From: a virus
Reading direction: 5' to 3' (one strand)
Virus record (IMG/VR): IMGVR_UViG_3300042470_000375
Coordinates: 1 to 21,208 of that record
DNA: 21,208 bases
The notes beneath the pieces are model-generated. The model saw only the letters and a program-made list of their open reading frames with translations, had not been told where the DNA came from and ran no database searches. Shown here in pieces: positions 11,817 through 19,745 of this stretch. The translations under genes and the position numbers were made by a program. Position 1 is the stretch's first letter, and each line of letters opens with the position of its first letter.

Positions 11817-12041
11817 TTATTTACTTGCTTTCCTGCTTTTGGCTTTACGTGCCTGCGCTCGGTAAGTTTGTTTGGGATGATAGTAAGGAATGTAGATTGG
11901 CGAAGTGTATGAATGAAATTGCCCTGCTCCATTGCCACTTCCATATTTTACATTTGGCAAATCATCAACAATTCTGCTATCAGCACCAGATGCCATTGCC
12001 ATAGCTGTTAATCCAAGTAATCCAACAATTGATTTTTTCAT
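11817..12041 (-). CDS. Small exported basic protein, first gene of the lysis operon
   Basis: A 74-residue product with a likely signal peptide (MKKSIVGLLGLTAMAMASGA, cleavage near residue 18-20). The mature part is Tyr/Pro-rich in the middle (YTSPIYIPYYHPKQTY), and the tail is strongly basic (RAQARKAKSRKASK). A positively charged secreted peptide could bind the cell wall or the outer membrane. There is no recognised family. It is directly downstream of the best promoter of the region and so is the first product of that transcript. The leader is AAAACAAAAAACCTATG. Confidence 0.68.
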   Translation of the reverse strand: MKKSIVGLLGLTAMAMASGADSRIVDDLPNVKYGSGNGAGQFHSYTSPIYIPYYHPKQTYRAQARKAKSRKASK

Positions 12042-12064
12042 AGGTTTTTTGTTTTAGTTTGCCG

Positions 12065-12095
12065 CAAAGATAGTAATTAATTTCAATCTCGCAAA
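12065..12095 (-). promoter_or_regulatory. Bacteroidota-type promoter for the lysis operon
   Basis: On the minus strand TTTG (12092-12095), 19 bases, then TATCTTTG (12065-12072): an exact match to TTTG-N19-TAnnTTTG. It overlaps the stop region of the small membrane gene at 12083 and lies 24 bases upstream of the ATG at 12041. It would allow lysis genes to be expressed separately from the structural genes. Confidence 0.75.
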
Positions 12096-12232
12096 CCTAA
12101 CCAAACCAATACCGCCCCAAGCACCGTTTTGACTGCCCTGCGATACTCGGCACGCATAACGATTACAAAGGCAACGGCTACGACAATAACCGCAATGAAT
12201 GGCTTAACTATTGTTATTAGCTCGTTGCTCAT
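12083..12232 (-). CDS. Small hydrophobic membrane protein
   Basis: A 49-residue product with one strong membrane segment (IVKPFIAVIVVAVAFVIVM, about residues 7-25), a basic stretch (RAEYRRAVK) and a second weaker hydrophobic stretch (TVLGAVLVWLGL). It is in frame with a longer open stretch, but the ATG at 12232 gives a sensible start 29 bases inside the preceding holin-like gene. Reading-frame overlap of a holin-like gene with another small membrane gene is typical of phage lysis modules. It could be a holin regulator. The assignment is tentative. Confidence 0.55.
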   Translation of the reverse strand: MSNELITIVKPFIAVIVVAVAFVIVMRAEYRRAVKTVLGAVLVWLGLRD

Positions 12233-12482
12233 TCTGCAGTTTAGCCAATTCAATCTTGTTTTTCTTGTACGCAAGCCAACCGTTAACAATACCGAGAATG
12301 ACAACGATTAACGAACCGATTTTAATTGCCCATTTGGTAAATTCATCCATATCAATTCCCGATGTATAAAGTTCAACAAACAAAGTAGTTGTGCCTATAA
12401 TTACTTGCAGTATAGCACCCATAATAGTTCCGCCAAACAAGTCGGTAACTGTGCTATGCGCTTGCGCTATGTCTTGGTTCAT
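12204..12482 (-). CDS. Holin-like two-span membrane protein
   Basis: A 92-residue product with two membrane segments (about residues 17-37, GGTIMGAILQVIIGTTTLFV, and 52-71, AIKIGSLIVVILGIVNGWLA) joined by an acidic loop (SGIDMDEFT). It ends in a charged, probably cytoplasmic, coiled tail (YKKNKIELAKLQNEQRANNN). This is a typical small holin layout. The ATG overlaps the stop of the 52-residue gene (ATGA). It directly follows the fibre gene and precedes the lysis promoter, so it may be made with the late structural genes. Confidence 0.65.
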   Translation of the reverse strand: MNQDIAQAHSTVTDLFGGTIMGAILQVIIGTTTLFVELYTSGIDMDEFTKWAIKIGSLIVVILGIVNGWLAYKKNKIELAKLQNEQRANNNS

Positions 12483-12637
12483 AAGGTTTCGACTGCTGTT
12501 TTAAGTTCTTCCATTGTTCTATATTCGGTATCGGCAAGGTAAACGAATGTGATACACCCATCTAATTCAATGTGGCAGCCAAATTCATCTATTTGCTCAA
12601 AGTAGTTGCTTGTTACTTGCTTGTTGTATATTGTCAT
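12479..12637 (-). CDS. 52-residue hypothetical protein
   Basis: A short acidic product (MTIYNKQVTSNYFEQIDEFG..., ending MEELKTAVETL) with an alpha/beta character and no recognised family. It starts two bases after the fibre gene's stop and ends overlapping the holin-like gene's ATG, so its place in the operon supports it as a real gene despite its size. Its role could be fibre assembly or lysis; neither is shown. Confidence 0.65.
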   Translation of the reverse strand: MTIYNKQVTSNYFEQIDEFGCHIELDGCITFVYLADTEYRTMEELKTAVETL

Positions 12638-12638
12638 A

Positions 12639-14522
12639 TTAAGTTATTGATAAAACGTTACACACTGAACTATCGGATGCCGAACCATTTTGTATTGCAC
12701 AAATCAAATAACTATCTACTGTCCAATCAAGTGCAAGTGTTGAAACCGCAGCCGTTGACACTCCAAAATCAGTTGATGCGAACGTTGTTGCTGTAAACAC
12801 TCTCGTTCCGTTACCCGTTCCATTTGCCACCTCAACAGGTATCCATCTTGACAATTGTGAAAATACACTACTTGCTGCTCCTGCTGCTGTTGTTGCTAAT
12901 AAAATTGCGCCTGTTAATGATGCCGTTGTGTTCCAATACAAACGAAGTTGTATCGTTCCTGCATTGCCTGTCTTTGCTGCCCTTGCAAGCAACATAACCA
13001 TTGAATTTGCTTTGAGCGTATTGGCAGGAACAAGTAAACTTTTTGAAAGCGTGCTTGCCGTTGTTCCTGTAACTGCCGTTCCATTTGTGTTATCGCTTAC
13101 TTTCAATGCTTTGGCTTCCCATAAACTGTTTGAGGAATTATAAACCAATGTGTCACTTTCGGCAGGTGTTTGCGCACTTACATCATGCAATTCATTAAGT
13201 TCATAACCATTCTGCACTTTCACGTACATACGACCTGCGCTTCCATTACTTGCAGTGGTTACCGTTGCAACGTAAACTAAATGATTTGGTGCATATGGTT
13301 TAACATTTGTTATTGCCCCAGCAGTAGCGCCTAAATAAATACTATCCCCATCGGCATAAGTTGAAGTTGGTAATATGCTTAATCCATCAAGTAAACCTTG
13401 CAAAATAATGATACCCTTTTGATTTGCTGCAATGCTTGTAGAATATACAACACCAACAGTCCTTGCCGATGTAGCATCTGATGTGTTGTTTGCTAACTTA
13501 ACTGTCATTCTATCTCCAGTACCACCAAAAGCATATACTACTTGCCCCTTTGTAATAGATACGCTATCATCATTGGTAACGTATGCGAACAAGCTATTAG
13601 GTGAAGTACCTATACATTGAAAACCGTTAAGAGTTGAGTTAAACACGCAAAGCATTTCGCTACCTGCCCAAATGTCACCACCGATTATCGCGCCATCGTT
13701 GTTGCGGAATAGTGATTTTGCCCCAAGCGTGTTAATGTTCAACGTTGCTGCGGTTGTATTACCATTTGTAAATCGTATCAAGTAGGTATCGCCATCGGCA
13801 TAACCTGTAACACCTGTGATTGTTGTTGTGTATGTATCTGTACCCGCTGCCGTTGCCTTTGTGATACCGCCTAAACCCGTTAAATCACTCAACATTGCAA
13901 AGGTTTCTGTTCCTCCTGGTTTGTTGGGTAGTTCAAAATCAGTTGAAGTTGTAAGGTTTGGCGATTTTATCACCGCATCTGCTGCCAACGCATTAGCTAT
14001 TTTTATTTGGTCTTCTTTGATTACTACGCTTTGAGTACCATCGCTAATTTCTAATCCCGTTGTCGATACACTCCCCGCATCTAACACTTGTTGCAAGTCG
14101 GGGGTGGAAACCGTAAACGTATCAGTAACAATATCATACGTTCCAATCTCACCTGTGTTGGCATCTATACCGAATTGATATAAAGTAATGTTGCTATCAG
14201 CGCAAACCAATATGATTTTACTTGCACCAACGGCATCGTTAATTTGATAAAATTTATAACCTACTGCTAAGTTATTAGTAAGCAATGTTTGCAAGTCAGC
14301 ACGTGATATATTCTCGTTGTAATAAGAGGAAAACATCGCACCGTTGCCATCAAGTCCAACATAACCATTGGCTTGGTCTTTATCGGATATAATATTTGGT
14401 GATGAGTCAAGTAGGTTTACAAATCTATCCTGCGCGTTTTGGCCTGTGATATAATTAATAACATTGTTAAATATGTTACTTGTAATATCTATGAGCATCT
14501 GCGCCCTGTTCTTTTGCGCCAT
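12639..14522 (-). CDS. Tail fibre/adhesin-like structural protein
   Basis: The 627-residue product has a helical N-terminus (MAQKNRAQMLIDITSNIFNN...) that probably attaches it to the virion, then a long chain of Gly/Thr/Asn-rich beta segments. One region (about residues 220-310, including TYTTTITGVTGYADGDTYLI) resembles phage tail-fibre shaft domains. A later stretch LHDVSAQTPAESDTLVYNSS (about residues 449-468) is a repeat unit often seen in fibre and baseplate proteins of Bacteroidota phages. The C-terminal 130 residues form a beta-rich, probably trimeric, receptor-binding head. It is likely to recognise host surface polysaccharide or protein. It directly follows the two paralogous virion proteins. 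Confidence 0.78.
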   Translation of the reverse strand: MAQKNRAQMLIDITSNIFNNVINYITGQNAQDRFVNLLDSSPNIISDKDQANGYVGLDGNGAMFSSYYNENISRADLQTLLTNNLAVGYKFYQINDAVGASKIILVCADSNITLYQFGIDANTGEIGTYDIVTDTFTVSTPDLQQVLDAGSVSTTGLEISDGTQSVVIKEDQIKIANALAADAVIKSPNLTTSTDFELPNKPGGTETFAMLSDLTGLGGITKATAAGTDTYTTTITGVTGYADGDTYLIRFTNGNTTAATLNINTLGAKSLFRNNDGAIIGGDIWAGSEMLCVFNSTLNGFQCIGTSPNSLFAYVTNDDSVSITKGQVVYAFGGTGDRMTVKLANNTSDATSARTVGVVYSTSIAANQKGIIILQGLLDGLSILPTSTYADGDSIYLGATAGAITNVKPYAPNHLVYVATVTTASNGSAGRMYVKVQNGYELNELHDVSAQTPAESDTLVYNSSNSLWEAKALKVSDNTNGTAVTGTTASTLSKSLLVPANTLKANSMVMLLARAAKTGNAGTIQLRLYWNTTASLTGAILLATTAAGAASSVFSQLSRWIPVEVANGTGNGTRVFTATTFASTDFGVSTAAVSTLALDWTVDSYLICAIQNGSASDSSVCNVLSIT

Positions 14523-14524
14523 AA

Positions 14525-15118
14525 TTAAGGAATATCAAATGAGTCATCAAAGCTATTGTCAAATGAAGCACCGTAAACATTTGTGCTGATGTTGCAAACA
14601 AACACATTATCGGGTTTCAAATATTGTTCTGGCATTAAATCATGTGTCCATGATGCCGTTATTGTGTACAAAATATCATCTTTTAAACTGTTTTTTATCG
14701 GCATATTTACCGTTAAATTACAAGGTCTTTGTGCTAAATGTACTAATGTTTCTGTGATGAATGCCATGTAGTAATTCCTACTGCCATTTATCGCATTATA
14801 ATGATTTATATTGCCATAAAAGTCAGGGTCTTGATAGGTTACAACATGCTTCAAAGCCACAAGTGTTTCTTCGCTATATCCGAAGCCACGGCCATTTATC
14901 GGCTCGGCATTGTATTCGCCATTGGTTTCGGGCAACAACACAATCATGCCCAAGTTGACACCTGCCTGCCAAACAACAGGGTTTTCGGGGTCAATTGCAA
15001 CTTGATTATAGAACGATTTGTGTATCAATGCAACACCACGCACGCGCCCCATTTCGGCCTCGCATGTGCATGATTGATGCGTTGGTATTTCGTTGCAGTT
15101 ACTTGGATAGTATGCCAT
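14525..15118 (-). CDS. Virion protein, paralogue 2 of a tandem pair
   Basis: The 197-residue product starts MAYYPSNCNE and shares the line-up of the next gene upstream: MAYYPS-x-C, a Cys cluster (CTCE), GRVRGVAL, VVWQAGVNLG, GFGYSEE, VTYQDPDF, INGSRNYYMAF and a Cys-containing final strand. It carries an extra C-terminal tail with a small repeated Ser-Phe-Asp motif (SFDNSFDDSFDIP). Beta-rich, soluble, structural. Candidates are tail tube or decoration protein. Such cysteine-tagged MAYYPS proteins recur in Bacteroidota phages (recalled, not checked). The position between the connector genes and the fibre supports a tail role. Confidence 0.72.
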   Translation of the reverse strand: MAYYPSNCNEIPTHQSCTCEAEMGRVRGVALIHKSFYNQVAIDPENPVVWQAGVNLGMIVLLPETNGEYNAEPINGRGFGYSEETLVALKHVVTYQDPDFYGNINHYNAINGSRNYYMAFITETLVHLAQRPCNLTVNMPIKNSLKDDILYTITASWTHDLMPEQYLKPDNVFVCNISTNVYGASFDNSFDDSFDIP

Positions 15119-15136
15119 TGTTTGTTAAATTAATGA

Positions 15137-15156
15137 TGAAACCTTACGGGGTTTCA
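15137..15156 (-). promoter_or_regulatory. Hairpin between the two paralogous virion genes
   Basis: TGAAACC (15137-15143) pairs with GGTTTCA (15150-15156) across a 6-base loop, giving a 7-bp stem in a 48-base gap. It is followed by AT-rich sequence but no long T-run, so partial termination or mRNA processing between the paralogues is more likely than a full terminator. Confidence 0.5.
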
Positions 15157-15166
15157 ATCATGTTAG

Positions 15167-15709
15167 TTAGGGAACATAACAAGTAAATACACTTGATGGT
15201 GACTCAACTTCAGCAGGGAAGTTCTCACTTGTCCACTTAACTTCGTAATCCCATGTACGCTCCAATTTCAAATCATTTGCGATTGGGTTTTTAGGCACAA
15301 TAGTGCAAGGTTCATCACTGATTGCAAGCACGGTTTCGCTCCTAAACGCTATGTGAAAGTTGCGCGTGTTCTTAATCGTGTTTGCGTGTGGTTGATTACC
15401 AACATAGTTCGGGTCTTTGAATGTCAACATAAAAGTGTAGCTGTTTAGCTGCTCTTCTGTATCTCCATACCCTTGCCCCATGTTTGGTGTTCCACCATCG
15501 AATTCGCCTTGAACCTCTGGGTAAATGTAAATATCGCCCGAAGCAATACCGGCATTCCACAATGCAACATCTTCTAAATCTGTTATCAATGTTGGATAGT
15601 ATTGCTTATTAACGAATGCAACTGAACGAACGCGCGATAATTCAACGCCACACGTTCCGCATATATGGTCTGCGATGCTTGTATCGCAACCTGATGGATA
15701 GTAAGCCAT
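15167..15709 (-). CDS. Virion protein, paralogue 1 of a tandem pair
   Basis: The 180-residue product begins MAYYPSGCDTSIADHICGTC, with a Cys-x2-Cys pair, then ELSRVRSVAF (about residues 23-32). Later segments LWNAGIASGDIYIYPEVQGEF, GYGDTEEQL, LTFKDPNYVG and NTRNFHIAFRSETVL align without long gaps to the next gene. Beta-rich and without membrane segments, it is probably a virion subunit such as a tail tube protein, though no fold is proven. The two genes are separated by a hairpin. Neither a tape-measure gene nor a tail-assembly chaperone frameshift pair follows. Confidence 0.72.
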   Translation of the reverse strand: MAYYPSGCDTSIADHICGTCGVELSRVRSVAFVNKQYYPTLITDLEDVALWNAGIASGDIYIYPEVQGEFDGGTPNMGQGYGDTEEQLNSYTFMLTFKDPNYVGNQPHANTIKNTRNFHIAFRSETVLAISDEPCTIVPKNPIANDLKLERTWDYEVKWTSENFPAEVESPSSVFTCYVP

Positions 15710-15728
15710 AGTTAATTAATTTTTAGTT

Positions 15729-16280
15729 TTAACAATCGCAAAAAGTTTGACAACCTCTACGATATGTTGATTTGATTGTGTATCGGACTGCAATCAGTCC
15801 ATATTGACCCCCAACTCTCACTTGGGCATCCGTACATTCTTCTTTGAATACAACATTGCTGTTCATCTCTGTACTTGTTACCTCGATAGTGCAACCGAAT
15901 ATCTGCAAACTCTCACATATTGCTTTACTCATTACACTTGGAAGCGCAGTTACAAACCAGTCTTTTATTGTTTCAAAGTTGATTAATGCACGTGTGAATA
16001 TTATTAATTGAACAGGTGTTGTTTCCTCTACCTTGTCCATTTTGTTGCCGTAATCAAACTCCATTGCATTGAAGCTACTTGATGAGGTTCTATGATACCA
16101 ACTGATTTTAAATTGATCCTGTAAGAATGGATTTATGATGTTTTCGCCATCAATAATGCCCGGGTATTTTTTATCACCATCATAATAAAAGTCAGCCATG
16201 CCGAATGCCTTTCTATTCTCAATTTGAATAGCTGCAACAAGTGCCTTATCAATTTCGGTTATGATTGCTTTATTATTCAT
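15729..16280 (-). CDS. Connector or tail-terminator candidate
   Basis: A 183-residue protein, mixed alpha/beta. The N-terminal helix (NNKAIITEIDKALVAAIQIE) is followed by beta-rich segments and a Cys-bearing end (RRGCQTFCDC). Its position after a gp10-like completion protein and before tail proteins is where tail terminators or head-tail connectors lie, but motif support is weak. I start it at the ATG at 16280, which overlaps the preceding stop as TAATG; a 26-residue extension would read into the previous gene. The start has no Shine-Dalgarno, so coupling with the previous gene probably drives it. Confidence 0.65.
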   Translation of the reverse strand: MNNKAIITEIDKALVAAIQIENRKAFGMADFYYDGDKKYPGIIDGENIINPFLQDQFKISWYHRTSSSSFNAMEFDYGNKMDKVEETTPVQLIIFTRALINFETIKDWFVTALPSVMSKAICESLQIFGCTIEVTSTEMNSNVVFKEECTDAQVRVGGQYGLIAVRYTIKSTYRRGCQTFCDC

Positions 16281-16720
16281 TATGAATTTATCAATGCTAT
16301 TGCAGTTTCTTCCGCAACTATACGTGTAATATCTTGCTCCTTTTCGGTAAGCAACCAAATATCGCCATATTTTTCTTCTAAATATGTAATTTTTTCATCA
16401 TTGCTTGGTGATGTGTTACCTATTGTGTAACCATTTTCAGTGGCTTTCAATGTGTAACCATTTTCAAGTTCACGTGTCAATGATGCCACAACATTCTTAT
16501 CGGCAGTTCTATTGTAACGCTCGCGCACTTTCATGTATGAATTTGAGTAAGTGCCAATCTTTGCACCCTTGCTGTTCAATCCCTCAACATGTATGCGATT
16601 TTTTAACTCGGGCAACACAGCCAATGCAGCAGCACGTGATATTGTTTCGGGGTTATCCAACTCACGAAACTTTGATAATATCGTGCCAATTACGAATGGT
16701 ATGTTGCTTGTTATCTGCAT
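16280..16720 (-). CDS. Tail completion / virion morphogenesis protein (HK97 gp10 / Mu gpG-like)
   Basis: The 146-residue product has an N-terminal helix, then ALAVLPELKNRIHVEGLNSKGAKIGTYSNSYMKVRERYN... (key stretch RIHVEGLNSKGAKIG, about residues 42-56). This RIxxxGxxSxGxxIG-Y element is typical of gp10-like/Mu gpG completion proteins. The last part has KYGDIWLLTEKEQD, like the conserved 'IF-L' segment near the end of that family. It would close the head and join the tail. It starts as TAATG at the end of the preceding gene and is followed by another overlapping start. Confidence 0.7.
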   Translation of the reverse strand: MQITSNIPFVIGTILSKFRELDNPETISRAAALAVLPELKNRIHVEGLNSKGAKIGTYSNSYMKVRERYNRTADKNVVASLTRELENGYTLKATENGYTIGNTSPSNDEKITYLEEKYGDIWLLTEKEQDITRIVAEETAIALINS

Positions 16721-17730
16721 TAAGGTATTTGACTAAAAACTTGTACTAAACTGTTGCACTCCAAACACGCATCACACTCAAACTTTAAGCCACCTAATGC
16801 GTTCTTCAATGCTTCCTCATAACGTACATTATAAAGATTGATTAACTCCTTGGCTTCTTCACGTTTGATTGATGTATAAAAATTTACACGCTCGGAGTAA
16901 AGTCGTTCTTCTAAAAATTCAATGCCCAATAGATACCAATATGCTTCGGCAAATAATAGTCTATTGTTGCATACGGCAGCGTTATATGAGCAACCGAGTG
17001 TTACTGTTGCACGTAAACTATTAATGGTGTTATTTTGAACGTAATTGCCGTTGCTTTCTGCAAAGCCGTAAATGTAACCGCATTCATCTAACCCATAGCA
17101 ATCATAAAAACATGATTGAAAGTTAGCATTGACATCCGTTGTCAAGTAGCTTACTCCATTGATGTCCGTGTCTGTGAACGCAATACCAAGCAAAGCGCAA
17201 TTAAATTCTTTTAATATAGTGATTTCATTCCAACCCAACGACAAGTCAGCCATTGTTAAAGTCTTTGTGAATAATACTTCCTTTGTTAAGTAGTTGATAA
17301 ATTCAATATCAACAGTTGTGGCCGTGTTTGTGGCCGATTTATAAAATGATATTCTATCAACTTGTAATGTTTGAAATGGACTAATAACCCAATTCTCATT
17401 CAATGACCATGCTTGCATAAACAATATGCCCTTGTAAACATCATCACTTATGGCATTCGTTTCTGGAGTGCCTGTTACCGATACCGTTCTACGCACACGT
17501 TTAATATCATAACGTGTTGACATTGCAGAAATGATTTGGTTTTTAATACGTGCTTCGGCACGCTCATTGATGGCATTCCATACGCCAACATAATTTACTT
17601 GCTCACTATTTGCTACTTGCTCAAATGATTTTAATGAAATGCCGGGCAGGCTGTTCAAAGAATAAACAGCCTGCGGCACTTCTGTAATTGAGCAACCCTT
17701 AAGTTTTACAATTCCATCAAAGCAACTCAT
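16720..17730 (-). CDS. Cys-rich virion-associated protein following the capsid gene
   Basis: A 336-residue protein with no named family that I can assign. It starts MSCFDGIVKLKGCS and contains LNSLPGISLKSFEQVAN (about residues 26-42), a pattern recalled from proteins following capsid genes in other Bacteroidota phages. Fourteen or so cysteines are present, clustered in FQSCFYDCYGLDECG (about residues 202-216) and near the end (FECDACLECN). Beta-rich and soluble. The cysteines could bind metal or form disulfides in mature virions. Its place right after the capsid gene suggests a head or neck component. It ends with a TAATG overlap to the completion protein. Confidence 0.7.
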   Translation of the reverse strand: MSCFDGIVKLKGCSITEVPQAVYSLNSLPGISLKSFEQVANSEQVNYVGVWNAINERAEARIKNQIISAMSTRYDIKRVRRTVSVTGTPETNAISDDVYKGILFMQAWSLNENWVISPFQTLQVDRISFYKSATNTATTVDIEFINYLTKEVLFTKTLTMADLSLGWNEITILKEFNCALLGIAFTDTDINGVSYLTTDVNANFQSCFYDCYGLDECGYIYGFAESNGNYVQNNTINSLRATVTLGCSYNAAVCNNRLLFAEAYWYLLGIEFLEERLYSERVNFYTSIKREEAKELINLYNVRYEEALKNALGGLKFECDACLECNSLVQVFSQIP

Positions 17731-17734
17731 TCAA

Positions 17735-18847
17735 TTAAGAGTTAGTTGCGGTGTAACGTAAACTTCCGTTGTTGCCTGTTAAACGGTCAGTTGATTGGTA
17801 AGCATCCGATGGTACTTGCCACAAAGCAAAACGCTTGCTCATGATTAATGAGTAACCTGCGCCAAGCGTAGTTTCTTCGTAACCAACGGTTGTTTCTTGC
17901 GGGCAATCGATTTCTTTTAATTGGAAGTCGATGTTAAGCATACCTAACATGCCATCAGCACCCGGCAAGTTCAAAGGAACAGCCATGTTCCAAAAAGTTG
18001 ATGTGCCTAATTTCTTTGCACGGAAACCTCTGTAACGGTCAAGTTCAACAAGTCCAAAAGTACCTGGTTGGAATACTCCGAATTGGTTTGAACCCCATGA
18101 TGATGCAGCATAAAGGTCATGATACCACTCAATGTTACCTGCGGCAGCGTTGTTGTTCAATTGAGCATACTGTGTCATTGCACCGTTTGCTGCTTGTATC
18201 ATTGCGCTGTTTACAAGTCCGCTACCAATTACGATTGGCTTACCCATTCCCTCGTTAACGGCATAATCCGATAGAACTTTTGTCCATCCCTCGTTAAATA
18301 AGTTAACGGTGTTGTCATCGTTAAAGTTAACGGTAACAGAAGAGTTGTTGCCTGTTACGGCATTCGTTCCCCATACTACTTGACCTAACAAAGTTTGGTC
18401 GATTTTACCAACAAATCCATTCATTGCGGCCATTAAACCTGCAAGGTGTTCCTGCATAAATGGTGTTGGTGCTGAACCGATTTGAACGGTTGCAGATGCT
18501 TCATCGCAGTAACGTGCAATTGTAGCATCATCAAAGTGTAAACCAAACTTCACAATTGAAGTTGTGTCGATGGTAACTTCATCGTATGCCTGTACTAAAT
18601 CAACATCGCAGTTGTCGCTTGTTGACATTTGAGCAGGTACGGTTCTGTTGTAATATTTCAAGCGCAAGTCCTTAATGTGGCCTGCTGTGTTTGCCAAAGA
18701 CAAAGCGTCTTGAATTGGGGTTGCTTGTGCGCCTTTTTCCAAGGTAGCACGTAATAAACCGCTCGGAGTAACTTTATGCTCGGGAGCGTTTTCGCCTATC
18801 ACAAATTTCATGTGCATAAGCATTGCGGGACAATATCCTAAAGCCAT
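17735..18847 (-). CDS. Major capsid protein
   Basis: A 370-residue product. Its size, place after a scaffold-like gene, and balanced alpha/beta composition rich in Ala, Gly, Asn and Thr are as expected for a major capsid protein. Segments such as VDLVQAYDEVTIDTTSIVKF (about residues 82-101), PFMQEHLAGLMAAMNGFVGK (128-147) and a C-terminal beta region (TTLGAGYSLIMSKRFALWQV) resemble the N-arm/E-loop, spine helix and A/P domains of HK97-type capsids. The family is one found in Bacteroidota phages and was not named by search. It builds the icosahedral shell on the scaffold. The leader is short (24 bases), in an operon with the scaffold gene. Confidence 0.8.
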   Translation of the reverse strand: MALGYCPAMLMHMKFVIGENAPEHKVTPSGLLRATLEKGAQATPIQDALSLANTAGHIKDLRLKYYNRTVPAQMSTSDNCDVDLVQAYDEVTIDTTSIVKFGLHFDDATIARYCDEASATVQIGSAPTPFMQEHLAGLMAAMNGFVGKIDQTLLGQVVWGTNAVTGNNSSVTVNFNDDNTVNLFNEGWTKVLSDYAVNEGMGKPIVIGSGLVNSAMIQAANGAMTQYAQLNNNAAAGNIEWYHDLYAASSWGSNQFGVFQPGTFGLVELDRYRGFRAKKLGTSTFWNMAVPLNLPGADGMLGMLNIDFQLKEIDCPQETTVGYEETTLGAGYSLIMSKRFALWQVPSDAYQSTDRLTGNNGSLRYTATNS

Positions 18848-18871
18848 TGTAAATTATTGTTTTTATTGCTG

Positions 18872-19720
18872 CTACTTAAAGCCATCAAGTGCTTTTTCTA
18901 TGTCAGCCATTGCGGAGTTGGCAGCGTTGTTAAGTTTTGGTGTTTGACCACCTTGTGTCGGCTTCGGCTGTGCTTGACTTCCTGCGCCATTTACTTTTAT
19001 AAACTTATTGTCGGCCAAGGCCATGTTTGTGAGAGTGTCAAGGTCGAGTTCCTTTCCGTTGTCAAAGATAAACATTTTTTCATCATCTTTTGCAACTAAT
19101 TTTAATTTTCCTTCAATTCTTTTTACGGTTGCATTTTTTTCGGATAGCTTTTTGTTCAAAAATTCACGTGCAATCCTACGTTCAACATCTGCATCGAATT
19201 GACCGGGCAATGGTTTTGAACCGATAATCGCATCAATTTCTTGTTCAGTAAACCTCTGCTCATACTCATTACGCACGCTATTAACCGCTTCATCACGCTC
19301 ACGTTGTTGTTGTGATAGCATTTGGTTAAGTTCGTTGATTTTCTGCTTTAATTCAGCATCATTCGACTTCGTTTGTGGCTTCGTAGCTGCTATGGCTGCG
19401 ATTGCCTTTTCAATCTTTTCAAATGTGTTTTTGTTTTCGCTTATTGCCCTTGCATCATCCTCACTAACACCGTTATCTTTCAACCACGTTTCAACTTTCT
19501 TGTTGAATGGGTCAAGGGCGTTACCGTAATAATGCGCTTTTAATGTTGAATTGTGCTTTGCTTCATCAATTGTAAGCAATGTTGGTAGTGCTTCTTTTAC
19601 CTTATCGGGTACTTCAAATGCTACTCCTTTGTTTTGCACGATTGCGTTAAACTCATCAGTGCCTTGTGCGATGCCGATTTTCGGCAACAATTGTTCTAAT
19701 ATTTCAGCTAATAATGCCAT
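18872..19720 (-). CDS. Scaffold-like protein
   Basis: A 282-residue acidic, helical protein. The centre forms a likely coiled coil (about residues 121-158, including ELKQKINELNQMLSQQQRER). It has two charged domains around it, then a flexible Gln/Gly/Pro linker (about residues 246-262), and a C-terminal helix (MADIEKALDGF) that fits a capsid-binding helix. This is the typical form of phage scaffolding proteins, which guide assembly of the capsid protein that follows and then leave or are cleaved. No protease domain is seen. The start at 19720 has an A-rich leader. Confidence 0.72.
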   Translation of the reverse strand: MALLAEILEQLLPKIGIAQGTDEFNAIVQNKGVAFEVPDKVKEALPTLLTIDEAKHNSTLKAHYYGNALDPFNKKVETWLKDNGVSEDDARAISENKNTFEKIEKAIAAIAATKPQTKSNDAELKQKINELNQMLSQQQRERDEAVNSVRNEYEQRFTEQEIDAIIGSKPLPGQFDADVERRIAREFLNKKLSEKNATVKRIEGKLKLVAKDDEKMFIFDNGKELDLDTLTNMALADNKFIKVNGAGSQAQPKPTQGGQTPKLNNAANSAMADIEKALDGFK

Positions 19721-19745
19721 GTTGTTATGTTTTTTAAATGATTAA

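Noticed and set aside
16405-16749. Plus-strand open frame of 114 codons (and similar plus-strand frames across the structural genes)
   Set aside because: It lies antisense to well-supported minus-strand genes, has no leader or family pattern, and the whole neighbourhood is co-oriented the other way.
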